From: Pycnopodia helianthoides
Taxonomy: Eukaryota > Echinodermata > Asteroidea > Forcipulatida > Asteriidae
Direction: 5' to 3'
DNA: 64,000 nt
Assembly: GCA_032158295.1 (NCBI GenBank)
Contig: CM063244.1
Span: 9,809,578 to 9,873,577 of the forward strand
Each line of letters begins with the position of its first letter. Within the stretch, counting starts at the first letter, position 1. The translations under genes and the position numbers were made by a program. Shown piece by piece: positions 35,801 through 50,800 of the stretch. The notes below the pieces were generated by a model. It was given only the letters and a program-made list of their open reading frames with translations. It ran no database searches and was not told the DNA's origin.

Positions 35801-38800
35801 ATAGCCTGCGCCACACGAGAGGTGAGAATGATCCCCAAACTCTACAATTACCATTCCAGTGGTTTGTAATGCAAGATGAAATAGTGGAAAATGACATCTC
35901 TTTTGTCCATCTAGGTCATCTGCATAGTTCCAAAGCTATAACATGATATGTTTTTCATGATAGCATCGGCAACCATTTCGAATATTGCACAATAGAAAAA
36001 GTTTCCTGTCAATGCAAAGATGTGACCCTACTACACAGGGGTGAAAATTGTCGCAGTACTGACAGATACAACTGGTTCAGGACGTAAAAAATTGACCTAA
36101 AATGGATTTCCCCGATATATTTACCGTCATGTGTTACGCTGACTTCGTGGTTGCTCAAATCCCTCATTTCTTTCCACACTCTACTTGCAGAAACTTCCAC
36201 GCTCTACATGGTCGACAAATAAAAAAAAAACCAATATTAAAGTTGTTGACATTGTTTTATTACGCTCTCATTTCAATTTTAACCAGCATTCATAAATACC
36301 CGGGACAGTTTATCCGTTCTGATTGGTTGAGAGGAGACCATGTGGCCATGTTTAAACGTGCGATACAAACACGGTGAGAAGTGTTTAAACATACGTGTGG
36401 CGCTCAAGCCAACACAATCAATACATACCGGTACAAAATGTAAAATCTATTAGTACGTGCAAGTACACAAAACCGTTGAACGTCGCTCTCAATTGGACCA
36501 ATGATTGCGAAACGACGCCTGCAAGTGGACGTGCATACTAATAGATTTCACATTGAGTACCAGTACGTATTGATTGCGTTACGCCTAAAGTAGCATCACT
36601 TGTCAGCATGCGCGCCGCGTGCATAATTAAACACTTGTCACAGCTTTTATATTGTACGTTTAAACATGGCCATGTGATCTTTTCTCAACCAATCAGAATG
36701 GATAAACTGTCCCGGGTATTTATGAATTTGAAATAATTACCATCCCAGCAACTGGCTTGATGAAACCATCCATTTTAGGGGGTTATTTTTTGGTCATCCT
36801 GACCATGGGTTTTAGGGGTCAAGATAGCTGTCCANNNNNNNNNNNNNNNNNNNNNNNNNNNNNNNNNNNNNNNNNNNNNNNNNNNNNNNNNNNNNNNNNN
36901 NNNNNNNNNNNNNNNNNNNNNNNNNNNNNNNNNNTCCCCCATTGAAGGAACGCTTTTAGTTTCCCTTAGATTCATTTTTTTTATTACTTGCTGTTCACTA
37001 ATCATATCATGAGAGGGCGCTGTAACCAGTCAAAATGTTTATTGCCAGCTTCCAGAACTCTTGCAAACTACGCACGCGCGATGTCGCAACGTGCGTCCGT
37101 CCAGTTCATGGCGGTGCAAATTCATGCCAAGCTTATTGAACCCTATGTGACCGTGTTTCAGCCAATCAGAATACAGAACCAGCGAGACGTGTTTATGGTT
37201 AAAGAGGATGGGCCATGGTGATTGAAGTTGACGTTATTTTTTTGTTTTCTGCTTTCTATAATATGTTGCATTTTTTTTTTTACATTACATTAACAAAAGA
37301 AGTGATATTTGCAAGGACTTTTTACTCCATTCACTAGCCCGCTGCCTAAATTTATCAAAATCCTGTAAATGAGGGCAGCAAACAAACATGATGTCACTAT
37401 ACGTACTGAATGCCCGGATGGTCTGTACTGAGCAATGCTTCAATGAGTAACAACAAACAGCCTTTGACAGAGGGGTACGTACTGCTGGCAACAACTTTCT
37501 GGCACCGACTGCTGTTGTTCCGATTTTGAGTGAAGGCGGGGGTGAAAAGAGGCTTGGAAACTGTGTTGTAAACAAATAACCATTTATTCTATAACTCTGT
37601 CACAGTGTTTTCTTGGCAGATACATGTATAGGTGTATTTAGGGATGTAAAACTTTTTTTAAAGAGTGACCTCTAGCGTGCCCCAACCTCTTTAACTTATA
37701 TAAGTATGGCATTTTCCATAAGCGTCGATCTTTTGCTAATGGGTAGTATAGGTTCATGGAATTTGGCTCGACTGACTTTTTCCTATTCCCTACTTACCCG
37801 ACTGTGGCAGCTGTAGCTGGTAGATATCAAGAATCATCTCCATACCATACCCCTCTATGCCCTGAATGTGTGGATTCAAATGTATGTCTCAATAACAACC
37901 AACAATGTGTGGATCAAAGTATCCAAATTAGAACAAGGTGTGGATGAAATCGTCATCGTTTTCGCAAAGTGGCGAATCTACACCACAACAAAAATTCTGT
38001 GTTTGGAGAATATCATATTTGCTGTTTGGAGTCTGCTTAAGTTTTCAAATGTTAATCTCTATAACAATCAACAATTTGTGGATCACTTTATGCCCTAAAT
38101 GTGTGGATCAAAGTATTCAAGTTAGAACAAACAATGTGTGGATGATAAGTGGCGAAACTGTACCACAACCAAAATTCCGTGTTTGTAGAATATTGCATTC
38201 GCTGTTTTGGAGTCTGCATAATTTTTCAAATGTAAATCTCAATTACAGTCAACAATGTGTGGATCACTTTATGCCCTAAATGTGTGGATCAAAGTATCCG
38301 AATAAGAACAATGTGTGGATGATATTATCATCATTTTCTCAAAGTGGCAAATCTGCACCACAACCAAAATCAAAGTATATCTTAACTAGAATCAACAATG
38401 TGTGGATAATATCCATGCCATATCCATCTGTGCCCTGAATGCGAGGATTAAGGTATTTCAATAAGAATCAACAATGTGTGGATGTTATCACTTTATGTCT
38501 AAAGTGTGTGAATCAACGTAGCTATAAGCTAGAATCAACTATGTTTGTATTAAATAGATACTACATCCCCGTATGAGTGAATTCTTACCCCAGCGAACGA
38601 TATCATGGTGGTAGTGTCTGCCTTTACAATATTGACAGCTTCTCTGAAGAGAGTGACATTGGTCCGAGTGATGATGGCAACTTGGCCCAACTCCTCACCG
38701 TCTATATGATCTGTAGGGTACGACAAAAACACATGAAGTGTTTCCACATCTATAGACCCCTTGCACTGGCCGCCATCGTTGATGAAACGTGCACGCATGA

Positions 38801-41800
38801 AAGGCTATCATTGGCTGAGAGTTGTGCGCAGTGCGTGCACGCGCGCCGATTCCATTGTTTTTCATCAAAGATGGTGGTTAATCCATGTATTCCCAACTCG
38901 TTCTGTGCCAGGAAGAAGGGTGTAAGACTCTACGCCCTTCTTCCCGGCACACAAAGTTCTTTTTTCCAGTTACAGAAGGCCAGAAGCAATAAAATGGCTC
39001 CTGACAAAAAAAAAGTGCCATTACTGTTACACTTTTGTTGCTAGAATCAACCCAAGGAGATGTTTTCCCATTCACATGCATAATTTAACCTTCGTATAAT
39101 GATTTACGAATGGCAGAAAACCTTTCACGCTCAATTGTCCTGAAACACAATTTTGCACATTAGTTGCTTACTCCCTTTCTCACGGGCTCACGACAAACTC
39201 ATATCTGCCTGGCAGGGCCCCATTTCATAGAGCTGCTTATAAGCACAAAAAGAAGCTAAGCACAACAAAACTATGCTTACCAGAATATGGTTACCAGCCA
39301 TACTACCATTTCTCATGTACAGTCTTGCGACTGGCATCCTGCTCATTTCTGCTACGCAGATAACTGTTCAGCAATATGTTCTGCTTAAAGCAGGTCTATG
39401 AAATTTGGCTTTTCCATTTTATTGCCTTGTGAAATGGAGTAATCCAAATTTTACCTTGTGACATTATTCTGAGACATTGCACTCACATGCATCCATAATT
39501 GGTAGAATATTTTCTTGGGCCAGAAAGACACCGTCAGAAAACATACACAGGCATGCAACTTCAGTTCATCCCAAAACAGAAGAAGAAAAAAAGAGAGCAA
39601 AACTGTGTTTTTCAAATTTTCAACGGTATAGCTGAGAAACAAAAAATGAGGAAATCAACTGGAAAATTGCACACCTCAATGTATCTAGTACTACCAAAGT
39701 GTTTGTTGTACTTGACATGCAGAGCAGTTTGCTACCTCAATGTATCTAGCGCTACCAAAGTGTTTGTTGTACATGTACATGCAGAGCAGTTTGCTACCTC
39801 AATGTATCTAGTACTACCAAAGTGTTTGTTGTACATGTACATGCAGAGCAGTTTGCTACCTCAATGTATCTAGTACTACCAGAGTGTTTGTTGTACATGT
39901 ACATGCAGAGCAGTTTGCTACCTCAATGTATCTAGTACTACCAAAGTGTTTGTTGTTACATGTACATGCAGAGCAGTTTGCTACCTCAATGTATCTAGCG
40001 CTACCAAAGTGTTTGTTGTACATGTACATGCAGAGCAGTTTGCTACCTCAATGTATCTAGTACTACCAAAGTGTTTGTTGTACATGTACATGCAGAGCAG
40101 TTTGCTACCTCAATGTATCTAGTACTACCAAAGTGTTTGTTGTACTTGACATGCAGAGCAGTTTGCTACCTCAATGTATCTAGTACTACCAAAGTGTTTG
40201 TTGTACATGTACATGCAGAGCAGTTTGCTACCTCAATGTATCTAGTACTACCAAAGTGTTTGTTGTACATGTACATGCAGAGCAGTTTGCTACCTCAATG
40301 TATCTAGTACTACCAAAGTGTTTGTTGTACATGTACATGCAAAGCAGTTTGCTACCTCAATGTAGGCCTATCTAGTACTACCAAAGTGATTGTTGTACAT
40401 GTACATGCAGAGCAGTTTGCTACCACTAAGTTGCTTGCAATCTTTAACACGTCTCACCAGGCCCAAAGATCTTGACACAGTATCTAAATACTCCCTCAGG
40501 GTCTTTCAAATTAATAAAAATGGAGGAACTCAATAAACGTCATCCTTCCGGTTTACCTTGTTGCATTTTCCCAACCAGGATATGTCTGACCTTCGTTAAA
40601 GACCTCTCCAGTGTGCAGTCTGCTATGTAGGCAATCCCGGGGCCAAAACGGAATGACTGGAGGCAGAAAAAATACAAGTTAGTTTTATACATAGTGTGTA
40701 TGCAGACAATGTTGTACTCAAGTCCGACTCGAGTTAAATCTTTGATGATTCAAACTTGGACTAGAGTCATAATAGTCAGCAACCCGACCGTCTGGACTCA
40801 GATCAATATTTTTTTTCGGCTCGAGTGACTCATTTCAGGGACTCAGGCTCGACCTTTGTGACTCAAGACTCAGATTCAGATTTGACTCAAATTGCTTGTA
40901 GGACTTGGGACTGCAACTCAACATTGAGGACTCAGACTCAGATAGTAAAGCACTGTACCACTCAGTACTTTCCCTAAGCCCTGTTATAAAACATATGGGG
41001 TGTGATTCAAACCCCAACCCATCTGCTAATCAAACATCAGTATCAAGAAAAACCAAGTTATATTCTGGTGAGTTGTTGCCAAGCAGTTGAGAGCACCAGA
41101 CTCAAGCTCTGGTGTTTCTGATCAGCAGAGTGTGGGTTTGAGTCTTAGTCTTGACACTTGTGTCTTTGAGCAATCTACAAATTACCATAATTGCTTTTGT
41201 TCTTCAGATTGGACATTAAACTGTAGGTCCCAAAACTGTTGTTGTTTTGTCAGGGATTTTGTGTACGCACATTATAAACTTTCGTTTAAATAAATTTATT
41301 TGTGGCGTGTCGTGGCCAAGCGGTTAAGAGCACTGGACTCAAGCTCTTGTGTTTCTGATCAGCAGAGTGTGGGTTCGAGTCTCTGTCGTGGCACTTGTGT
41401 CCTTGTGCAAGGTACTTTACCATAATTGCTTTTGTCCTTCGGATGGGACATTAAGCCATAGGTCCCGAGTACTAGGATTGGTAGTGCACGTAAAAGAAGC
41501 AGAACACTTTTTGTGGAAGGGTAAGGGTTAACCCCAGTGTTTCTGGTTCACATAGCAAGCACCCTTGTACACAGGTTTCCTCAGGCTTGCAAGCTATAGT
41601 GATCAAGTTCACTTAATAGGCATCCTTGGTTTCATTACCAGAAATATACAAAAATAACAATAATTCTGCTTCATCCTTGAAGACAATATTACATCGTCTT
41701 CTAAAAAAGACGACGAAATTTGTATGACAAAAAAAGGTCCTCATACTTGTGTGAGGTGGAATGTGTGTTGACTGTGTACTCTGCTCATGGCATTGGTGGC

Positions 41801-44800
41801 ACCACGGAAGCTGTAGATCTGTTGATGATCATCACCAACGAGTATCTTAGAGCAGGGTTGATTCATGAGAATATCCTGCTGGGCTGGAACATTCAAAATC
41901 AAAGAAAATCAAACATGACACAACCTTCTCCTTCTTTGGGGTTGTTGCTCATGATCATACATCGGGGCAGCCATTTTGTCGGCCATCTTCTTGATGGTGG
42001 ATCCAGTGAGAAATTTTGTGACTTTTTGACATATTATATCAGTGTCAAATCATAATAGTAAATACTCTTTTTGCTATGTGAGAACAACACTTCCAAAGAC
42101 TTGTGAACAAACTGTACACTTCCCATGACCCTATTTCTAAATAACCCATCCTTCCCAAACTCTGCTTGTTCGGCCAAGGGGATCGATTCAAGCTCCTAGC
42201 GACATCAAAATTTGGCACAAAAAGGGAAGAAATAACATTGTTGTCCCACTGCAGTGTATCTCTCCCTAATGCTTGAAATATCTGACCTGGTGTAAGGTCC
42301 TGAGCCTCGTCAATCAGTAGACAGTCATAGTGGAGATTCCGCGGCTTGCTCAGTTGGTACAACTTCAAGTAAACTAGTCATGGGGAAACAAAACAGAGTT
42401 AGAAGTCATGATCTTGCAATTGATTTAATGAGTAATAAATTCCTTTAAAAAATTTGTCACTTCGTGAAAAAAAAACCACCCAAAACAGACGTGCCCTCAG
42501 AGTGGTCTGACAAAAGATTCTGACTTGAAAATCTTGGGTCCCGATTTAACGAAGGGCCAGGTAGATTCATATTAAAGGTAGGGTTGTCGTTTGGTTTTTG
42601 TCAAAATAATTCTGATTTACAGCAGAAGTTATCTTTAAAAAGATACAATAAAAGTCAGCTGTGAAAGTTTCAGCTTAACACAGTGTTGACTTTTTGAAAA
42701 ACAGTATTTTCATCAAGAACATTGAATCCATCCACGTTCAGCGAGGTGATAGCAGGTACTAACCACAACTCCGGCTGCAGCATTCACAAATGGACACCAC
42801 GGAAATCTGAATCTCCAAAAGTTACCTTAAGGCAAACTTTGGCTCAGAAGAAGAAAACATTCCCTACCAGTCGTCGCTCGTGTCGTTGTGACTAAATGTC
42901 GCATTGCCATTTAGTAAATAGCGCCCTCTTTTCTTAACTGTCCTCTCATTTTTCAAAAATTTAATTGGTCCATTTTTTGGGGGGTACTAAAACTTAAAAA
43001 TTGGGCTGAGTCTGATTACATCTGAACAATTGGCAGGTACGCCAGCATTCATTTTTCTAATGCGGAAGGGTCATATCCCGCCGTCCAACGAGGTTGACGC
43101 AACTCTACAAAATGCCAGCATGACACGAGTTATAGCCTGCGCCACACGAGAGGTGAGAATGATCCCCAAACTCTACAATTACCATTCCAGTGGGTTTGTA
43201 ATGCAAGATGAAATAGTGGAAAATGACATCTCTTTTGTCTATCTAGGTCATCTGCATAGTTCCAAAGCTATAACATGATATGTTTTTCATGATAGCATCG
43301 GCAACCATTTCGAATATTGCACAATAGAAAAAGTTTCCTGTCAATGCAAAGATGTGACCCTACTACACAGGGGTGAAAATTGTCGCAGTACTGACAGATA
43401 CAACTGGTTCAGGACGTAAAAAATTGACCTAAAATGGATTTCCCCGATATATTTACCGTCATGTGTTACGCTGACTTCGTGGTTGCTCAAATCCCTCATT
43501 TCTTTCCACACTCTACTTGCAGAAACTTCCACGCTCTACATGGTCGACAAATAAAAAAAAACCAATATTAAAGTTGTTGACATTGTTTTATTACGCTCTT
43601 ATTTCAATTTTAACCAGCATTCATAAATACCCGGGACAGTTTATCCGTTCTGATTGGTTGAGAGGAGACCATGTGGCCATGTTTAAACGTGCGATATAAA
43701 CACGGTGAGAAGTGTTTAAACATACGTGTGGCGCTCAAGCCAACACAATCAATACATACCGGTACAAAATGTAAAATCTATTAGTACGTGCAAGTACACA
43801 AAACCGTTGAACGTCGCTCTCAATTTGACCAATGATCGTGAAACGACGCCTGCAAGTGGACGTGCATACTAATAGATTTCACATTGAGTACCAGTACGTA
43901 TTGATTGCGTTACGCCTAAAGTAGCATCACTTGTCAGCATGCGCGCCGCGTGCATAATTAAACACTTGTCACAGCTTTTATATTGTACGTTTAAACATGG
44001 CCATGTGATCTTTTCTCAACCAATCAGAATGGATAAACTGTCCCGGGTATTTATGAATTTGAAATAATTACCATCCCAGCAACTGGCTTGATGAAACCAT
44101 CCATTTTAGGGGGTTATTTTTTGGTCATCCTGACCATGGGTTTTAGGGGTCAAGATAGCTGTCCAGGGTGTTACGGGTGGCTAGTAGGTAAAGCACTCAC
44201 TTCTCACCACTGTGGCCCTGGTTCGATTAATAAATAATAATAATAGTGGCATCTTATATAGCGCTCATATCTGTCACTCTGTGACGCTCAAGGCGCTTCA
44301 ACATTCAGTATTTTTCCTGCAAGGTATTGTGGAGCTAAGTTTTTGAAGTATTAGACTTATTCCTTCACATAGCACCATGTAATGGTTTACAAGGTGCTGT
44401 GGCGCCATATGCTGCCGATCAAACCAGGAACACCGGGGCAAACCCCTTCTCTTTTTGATAAGTGCACTGTTTTTTTTTTTACGTGCATTACACACCACAA
44501 GGGACCAACAGCTTTACGTCCCATCTGGGAATATGTGAGTAGAGTTGTGCTTTGGCTCTCTCCAATGCCACGAGGGCTCTTCTGCGGGCCTGCTGGTTCT
44601 CCTCCCTCAAGAAATATCAAACACTTTCGATCTCAGGCCGTGCTCCGTGGTCCTGTATGGGTCAATGTGGCTGGCTGTCAAAGGCGCCCTTGCATGCCTG
44701 TAGCTTGAATGCGCTGTAGCCGCACCCTTCGCAATTCAGCTTCTCAGCTGCGAGAAACAACGATTACCCTCTCAAAAATGAACAATTCTTTTGATAAATT

Positions 44801-47800
44801 GACTATTACCCACCATCCTGAGACGGGGACTGATGCCTTGTTTCAAGGCGATTAGCCCCTGGGGTGTCTGCTGATATGTCAGGTACTCCTCCGGCACGTG
44901 TCTAGTGTTGAGCTCCTCATCAGCACTGGCACAGTAACTGTTCAGCGTCTTACACACCATCTTGGCATAGCGCATCCAGTGCATTCCTCCTTTGGGCTGA
45001 ATGTTAAGTCCTGAAATCACTTTATGGATCATGTATGGCTTGAAGTCTGATATGAACCTTCCTTTGTACCTGCAGATTCAATTGAATAGCAATCATGCCA
45101 TTTAAAATCCTTCACAGTACTGGTCTTTTTAAAGATAAGCAATCTTGGGATTAACAAAAAATCCTCTAGTTTTCTAAAAACACACGATTCAACTAACCTC
45201 CAAAAAAAATGTCACCAAATTAGGTGGTCACCTTTTTTTTTACAGGAAAAACTCCCCACATTAATCAGGGATTTTAATAATAATAATATTATATAGTCTT
45301 ACAAAGTGCACGTATCTACCAATAAGGTACTCAAGGCACTTGAACAAACAGAAACATTTTAAGTCATTTTGTTTTTTGAGACCAATTTTATCAAGCTCAT
45401 GTGTGCTTATTTCAATTTGACAAATAATTGACCAAAGATATCAAGTGTTAGTGGTCAACTTTTCGGTACACATTTTGACCCCATTCTACTAGTAAGCCCA
45501 CCAGGCTTGTACATTTGACAAACTGAGGTAAATTTAATATACTCTTGACTAGTTTTTGCAAGCTATGCTAGTAACTAAATAAAACCTATACAAACGTAGC
45601 TAAATGAGCCTGCAGTACTCTTAAATAGGTTTTGCAAGCTAGGGTACTGACTAAACCGAGCCCATTGTACTTTTGACTCGTTTTTGCAGGATTGGCTAGT
45701 AATTAAATCAAGCCCCATGTACTCCTGACTAGTTTTTGCAAGCTAGGCTAGTAACTAAACCAGGCCCCATGTACTCCTAACTAATTTTTGCAAGCTAGGC
45801 TAGTAACTAAACCAAGCCTAATGTACTCTTGACTAGTATTTACAAGCTAGGCTATAGTAACTAAACCAAACCCCATGTACTCTTGACTAGTTTTTACAAG
45901 CTAGGCTAGTAACTTAACCAGGCCCAATGAACTCTTGACTAGTTTTTGCAAGCTAGGCTAGTAACTAAACCAAGCCCCATGTACTCCTGACAAATTTTTG
46001 CAAGCTAGGCTAGTAACTAAACCAAGCCCCATGTACTCTTGACTAGTTTTTGCAAGCTAGGCTAGTAACTTAACCAAGCCTAATGTACTCTTGACTAGTA
46101 TTTACAAGCTAGGCTATAGTAACTAAACCAAACCCCATGTACTCTTGACTAGTTTTTACAAGCTAGGCTAGTAACTTAACCAGGCCAAATGAACTCTTGA
46201 CTAGTTTTTGCAAGCTAGGCTATAGTAAGTAAACCAAGCTCCATGTACTCTCCTCGACTAGTTTTTGCAAGCTAGGCTAGTAACTAAACCAAGCCATGTA
46301 CTTTGGACTAGGTTTTGCAAGCTAGTCTAGTAACTAACCCTAGAAGCCCTATATTCCAGTCTCTTGGTGATCCTGGAGCAGTCTAACTTTCTTGGGGAAA
46401 TTCGAATACTCCAGGGTTAACCTGAAGATGATAGTTTTACTGTTCTGGAACGATATCAAGAGGATTTACTTACCTCCAGCCTATTGCCTTGAATGCCAGA
46501 GAATGCATCGTACTACTCGTCACGTTTCTTGAAAATACTTCCTCAGCATGTTTCTGAACAGACCTGTGACAGAATCGAGGAGCAATTTCAAATTTACAAA
46601 GTATCTTTGGAAATGTACGCATACGTTCCTTTCTCCAGTTTCTACTTGTGTAACAGGAAATGAGAAGACGGACATTTGAAGATTGTGAATTCAAACACAG
46701 TTCTTGAGAAATCTTTTCCGAAGATAACAAGCGCAGGCCCAGAATTACATGGCCTCTGGTCTTGGGCTTGGGCTTGATGCCCCTTTTCAAATGTTTTCCA
46801 GATTTTTCAACGGAAGTGCCCTTTGCTAAATGAAAATGGCCTTGACCTCTCAAAGATAACGTACTGCTGTGTTTCACTTAGGCTCACTAAAATATCAATG
46901 TAACCTAGACAATGTGTGTAGCATGCTTTGCTGCAACAAACAGGTGTGCAACTAAAAGAAGAGTAATCTGCCAGGAACATTGAACATTTGTAGTGTTTTT
47001 TCGGTTTTTCTGAGGCACCAAAATAAAAAGGAAAAAAGAAGGGAAGAAAAAAAAAAAGAGAATCAGCTGATCCACTGAATAATTGCATGCTTGAACAAAA
47101 CAAATGGGGAGGAAAAATCATTCACAACTGGGAAAAATTATTTTCTAAATTGAAAAAAATTATAATAAATATACATGGTGCTAAGCTTGGGCGATATCGC
47201 TTTTTCTGAGTCACGATATATCGTCGACAATATATCGCGATATTCGATATAATCGCGATTATTTTTTTATGACGTCAATCTACTACAAATTTCACGGTGT
47301 GAGTTGTGGCTACGATTGACCTATCATTTATAACGTTGTTCCAATCACCTATTCTTCGGGTTTTACTCTAAACCTATGGTTTGAAAACCTGGGCCTATTA
47401 CTTACACACATTTAATGTGTTAACTGCGCATGACAGACTGTTCTTTATGCGTGCATAGCTAATTAGATCACGCTACTCGCACGTCCGCAACACGCACGTG
47501 ATATTGCACGTGATAACACCCGTCTGTGTGAGACCGCCTGACCGCTAAGGCTTTGATGTTGGTTTTTTCCGAAGACTAAACCCCGTCGGATCGGATCTGT
47601 TTGGGAATCTTGCGGTTGCGGTCTGTGACTTGCAACTCTTTGTTGCAGCAAATCGTCTCGACAAGGAGATTTATTGTTGAAATATCGTCTCAACAAGGAG
47701 ATTTGTTGTTGCAAGATCGTCTCGGCTAGGAAATACATCGCGATACTTAACGGTATCGCGATTTACCGATATCACGATTAAAAAAAACGTGACCTGATAT

Positions 47801-50800
47801 CGTAATCGTTTCAGAACTAGTATCGCGATATTCGATAATATCGTGGCATCGCCCAAGCTTACATGGTGCAAATGTTTACCAGAGCCTATTTTCAAACTAA
47901 CCACTTGAGGTCGGATGACATCTCATGACTGTTGATTTTTTCCAAATGGCGGACCTTTATATAGGTGTGGGAACAATTTCGGAACGTTCTCTTTTGGTTG
48001 CAGTTGATTGACGTATAATTTTGCCCAAACATTCCACTGTGTTGTGTACACAGGCATGCACTTACCCTCCTATGCTTTGTTTCTCCTCAAACAAAAAGGG
48101 CCAAAGGATACTGGAATTCATGCTTTAAATTTCCCTTTTTATGGGGGGGGGGTTAAAGAAATGAGGATTACAAGAGATCTTTAGACTGCTGCTACTGTTA
48201 ATCATTGTATTCTGAATATGGGAGGTAAGTCCGAGATTCGGCATACCATGGTTAATCATAATTAGCCATGGTAACATCAGCTTTTAACCTTTTGCATCTT
48301 CACTCTCAATTTTGTAGAAGCCTGATGCATTTCGGCGCATATCAGTGCAAAAACGTTTCTCGATTTTCCCAAAATAATTGTATCTCGTACAAAAAATACT
48401 CCGTGCAAGAGCGTTGTATCTTGGCGTGTATTTGTTTTGCGAGTACACCTAGCTAGGCTACTCTAAGCGAGATACAACCTCTTTTGACAATTTTAAACTG
48501 GCATGTAACACAAGTGCTGTTTTAGGAGATACAACGTTTTTTGCACTGACACAGCGATTTCTAAATACTGAATCTCAAAATGCATTTCTTACTTGTTGAA
48601 AGCTACATAAAGGAAGGACATGTTGGGTCGCTGTCTGGCGTACCTCACTAGCGTTGTCGTCTTTCCAGTACCTTCATAATTTGGACAAGGATAAGAAAAT
48701 CTTTTTAAGAGATGTAACAAGTGCATTGGGGATAAAGAATATAATTTTTGTTTTTACCCTACACCGATGGGCAATAAGCACATAATGCTTCTCACCTCCC
48801 TGAATCCTGCAGAAAATTAATAAATCCACAGGCATGTACTACCCGGGTGGGATTCGAACCCATAATCTCGTTGTTCTAGAGCGGATGTCTTACCACTAGA
48901 TCACCGAGCGTGCCCTAGTGACAAGAGCTCAGTTCAAATACTATAATTTGTAGCATGTAGCAACAATTTTAAGACATGAGACATTTGCATCAGGGGGTCA
49001 TCATCATCAGCCCCAGTCCATGACATCCCACTGCTGGGCGCGAAGGCCTGGTCATCATCATCTTTAGCCCCAGCCCTTGTCATCCCACTGCTGGGCGTGA
49101 AGGCCTGGTCATCATCATCATTAGCCCCAGCCCATGTAATCCCACTGCTGGGCACGAAGGCCTGGTCATCATCATCATCAGCCCCAGCCCTTGTCATCCC
49201 ACTGCTGGGCGCGAAGGCCTGGTCATCATCATCATTAGCCCCAGCCCGTGTCATCCCACTGCTGGGCGTGAAGGCCTGGTCATCATCATCATTATCCCCA
49301 GCCCATGTCATCCCACTGCTGGGCATGAAGGCCTGGTCATCATCATCATCAGCCCCAGCCCTTGTCATCCCACTACTGGGCGCGAAGGCCTGGTCATCAT
49401 CATCATTAGCCCCAGCCCGTGTCATCCCACTGCTGGGCGCGAAGGCCTGGTCATCATCATCATTATCCCCAGTCCATGTCATCCCACTGCTGGGCGCGAA
49501 GGCCTGGTCATCATCATCATTAGCCCCAGCCCGTGTCATCCCACTGCTGGGCGCGAAGGCCTGGTCATCATCATCATCAGCCCCAGCCCGTGTCATCCCA
49601 CTGCTGGGCGCGAAGGCCTGGTCATCATCATCATTAGCCCCAGCCCGTGTCATCCCACTGCTGGGCGCGAAGGCCTCTACCACACTGTGCCGAGTATGTC
49701 TGTTCTGTGTATGTCTCTGCCAGGCTGTTGATCCTACTGGCTGACTATCTCGTCTCTCCATCTTGCTCAAGGTCTGCCACTGTTTTCTTTTCTCCCAGAG
49801 AGAGGTTACATTCCTACATGATTTCGCTTTATTTTTCGTCTTTTGTTCTGCCTAAGTGTTCTGCCCATCTCAATTTTATCCTTTCTATTGGTTACTAAAT
49901 GCATCATTGATTCCCTGATCCATATTTTGTTTTTTTCCCACCTAAAAAAACATGTCTTGAAGGTATTTCCTGAACCAATATCCAGGGGCTTTCTCATGAT
50001 AGTGGTATGACAAAATGTCTGCAGGAGTTGGAGGGTGGGCCTGGGGTCGATTTCACAAAACCCTTCCTAAGCAGGACGAGGCCTAAATAATATAAAACCA
50101 CAAACAAGTTTTCGGACGAGGCTGAAATAGCTAAAGCAATGGCTATTTGATGCCTCTATTGCTTCACTAATGAAACGGCCGTCTGAACCTTCAAATTGCA
50201 CATCACAAAAAAAACAGATCGTCAGCCATTTTGTTTTCGCGCGAAAAATGTTTACAGTTTACGGTTGATTTTAGGCCTTTATGATTGAACAATCAATGTG
50301 TGTGTTTATATAGAGCTGAGGTAAGCTGTTTTGTGTAAATTTGTTGATTAAAAGGAGGGAGAAAATGTAATTTGGGTGAAAAAAATGTAAAGAAAGTGCC
50401 GTGTTTGTCAATTTTCCGCGATCGCGGAAAAATCATTGGCCCTACACAGTACACCTGGCCCGTATTTCATGTTTTATTTGTCCACCAACCCTGTCTACGT
50501 CTGTCGGTATCCCCTGCCTCGTAAATCTGTATTTATGGACGATTTCCTCGTCTAGTTCAGACTATCTTACGGATTCCGTCTGCCACGGAAGAGGCGTTCT
50601 CGTATAGCTCCCGTCTCTCTTCATGGTCAGCCATAAGTAGCAGCGCCATTATTATATCAAGCAACGTATCGTTGACATACAAATATAACGCAAAATCATC
50701 CGCTAGGACAACCCTCGTACCCGTCCTAAGTTAGGACAGGTTCCGGGCCGTTTCCAAGGTAATTAGGACACGTCGAACACTTCCTATCTTTTGTGAAATC

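Larger units (their letters stand above)
28644..36834. repeat. Copy A of a large near-identical block (probable haplotig)
   Basis: Matches 36935-44165 in the same orientation over its whole length, from TCCCCCATTGAAGGAACGC to CAAGATAGCTGTCCA. It ends exactly at the run of 100 N. Offsets are 8291, 8294, 7381-7382 and 7332, changing only at a few indels. See the findings for the interpretation. Confidence 0.95.
36935..44165. repeat. Copy B of the large near-identical block
   Basis: Starts after the gap at the position equivalent to 28644 and runs uninterrupted into unique FBH1 sequence beyond 44165. It is about 960 bp shorter than copy A, mostly through fewer 62-bp minisatellite units. Confidence 0.95.

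Noticed and set aside
28644..44165. True tandem duplication of FBH1 exons or two FBH1 genes
   Set aside because: The copies abut a 100-N gap, extend equally through introns, SINEs and MITEs, and neither copy alone has both flanks. A haplotype artefact fits better.
48934..49770. 278-codon open frame on the - strand
   Set aside because: It is the 57-bp minisatellite read in a stop-free phase; the period is a multiple of 3, both strands are open, and there is no domain, splice or start context.
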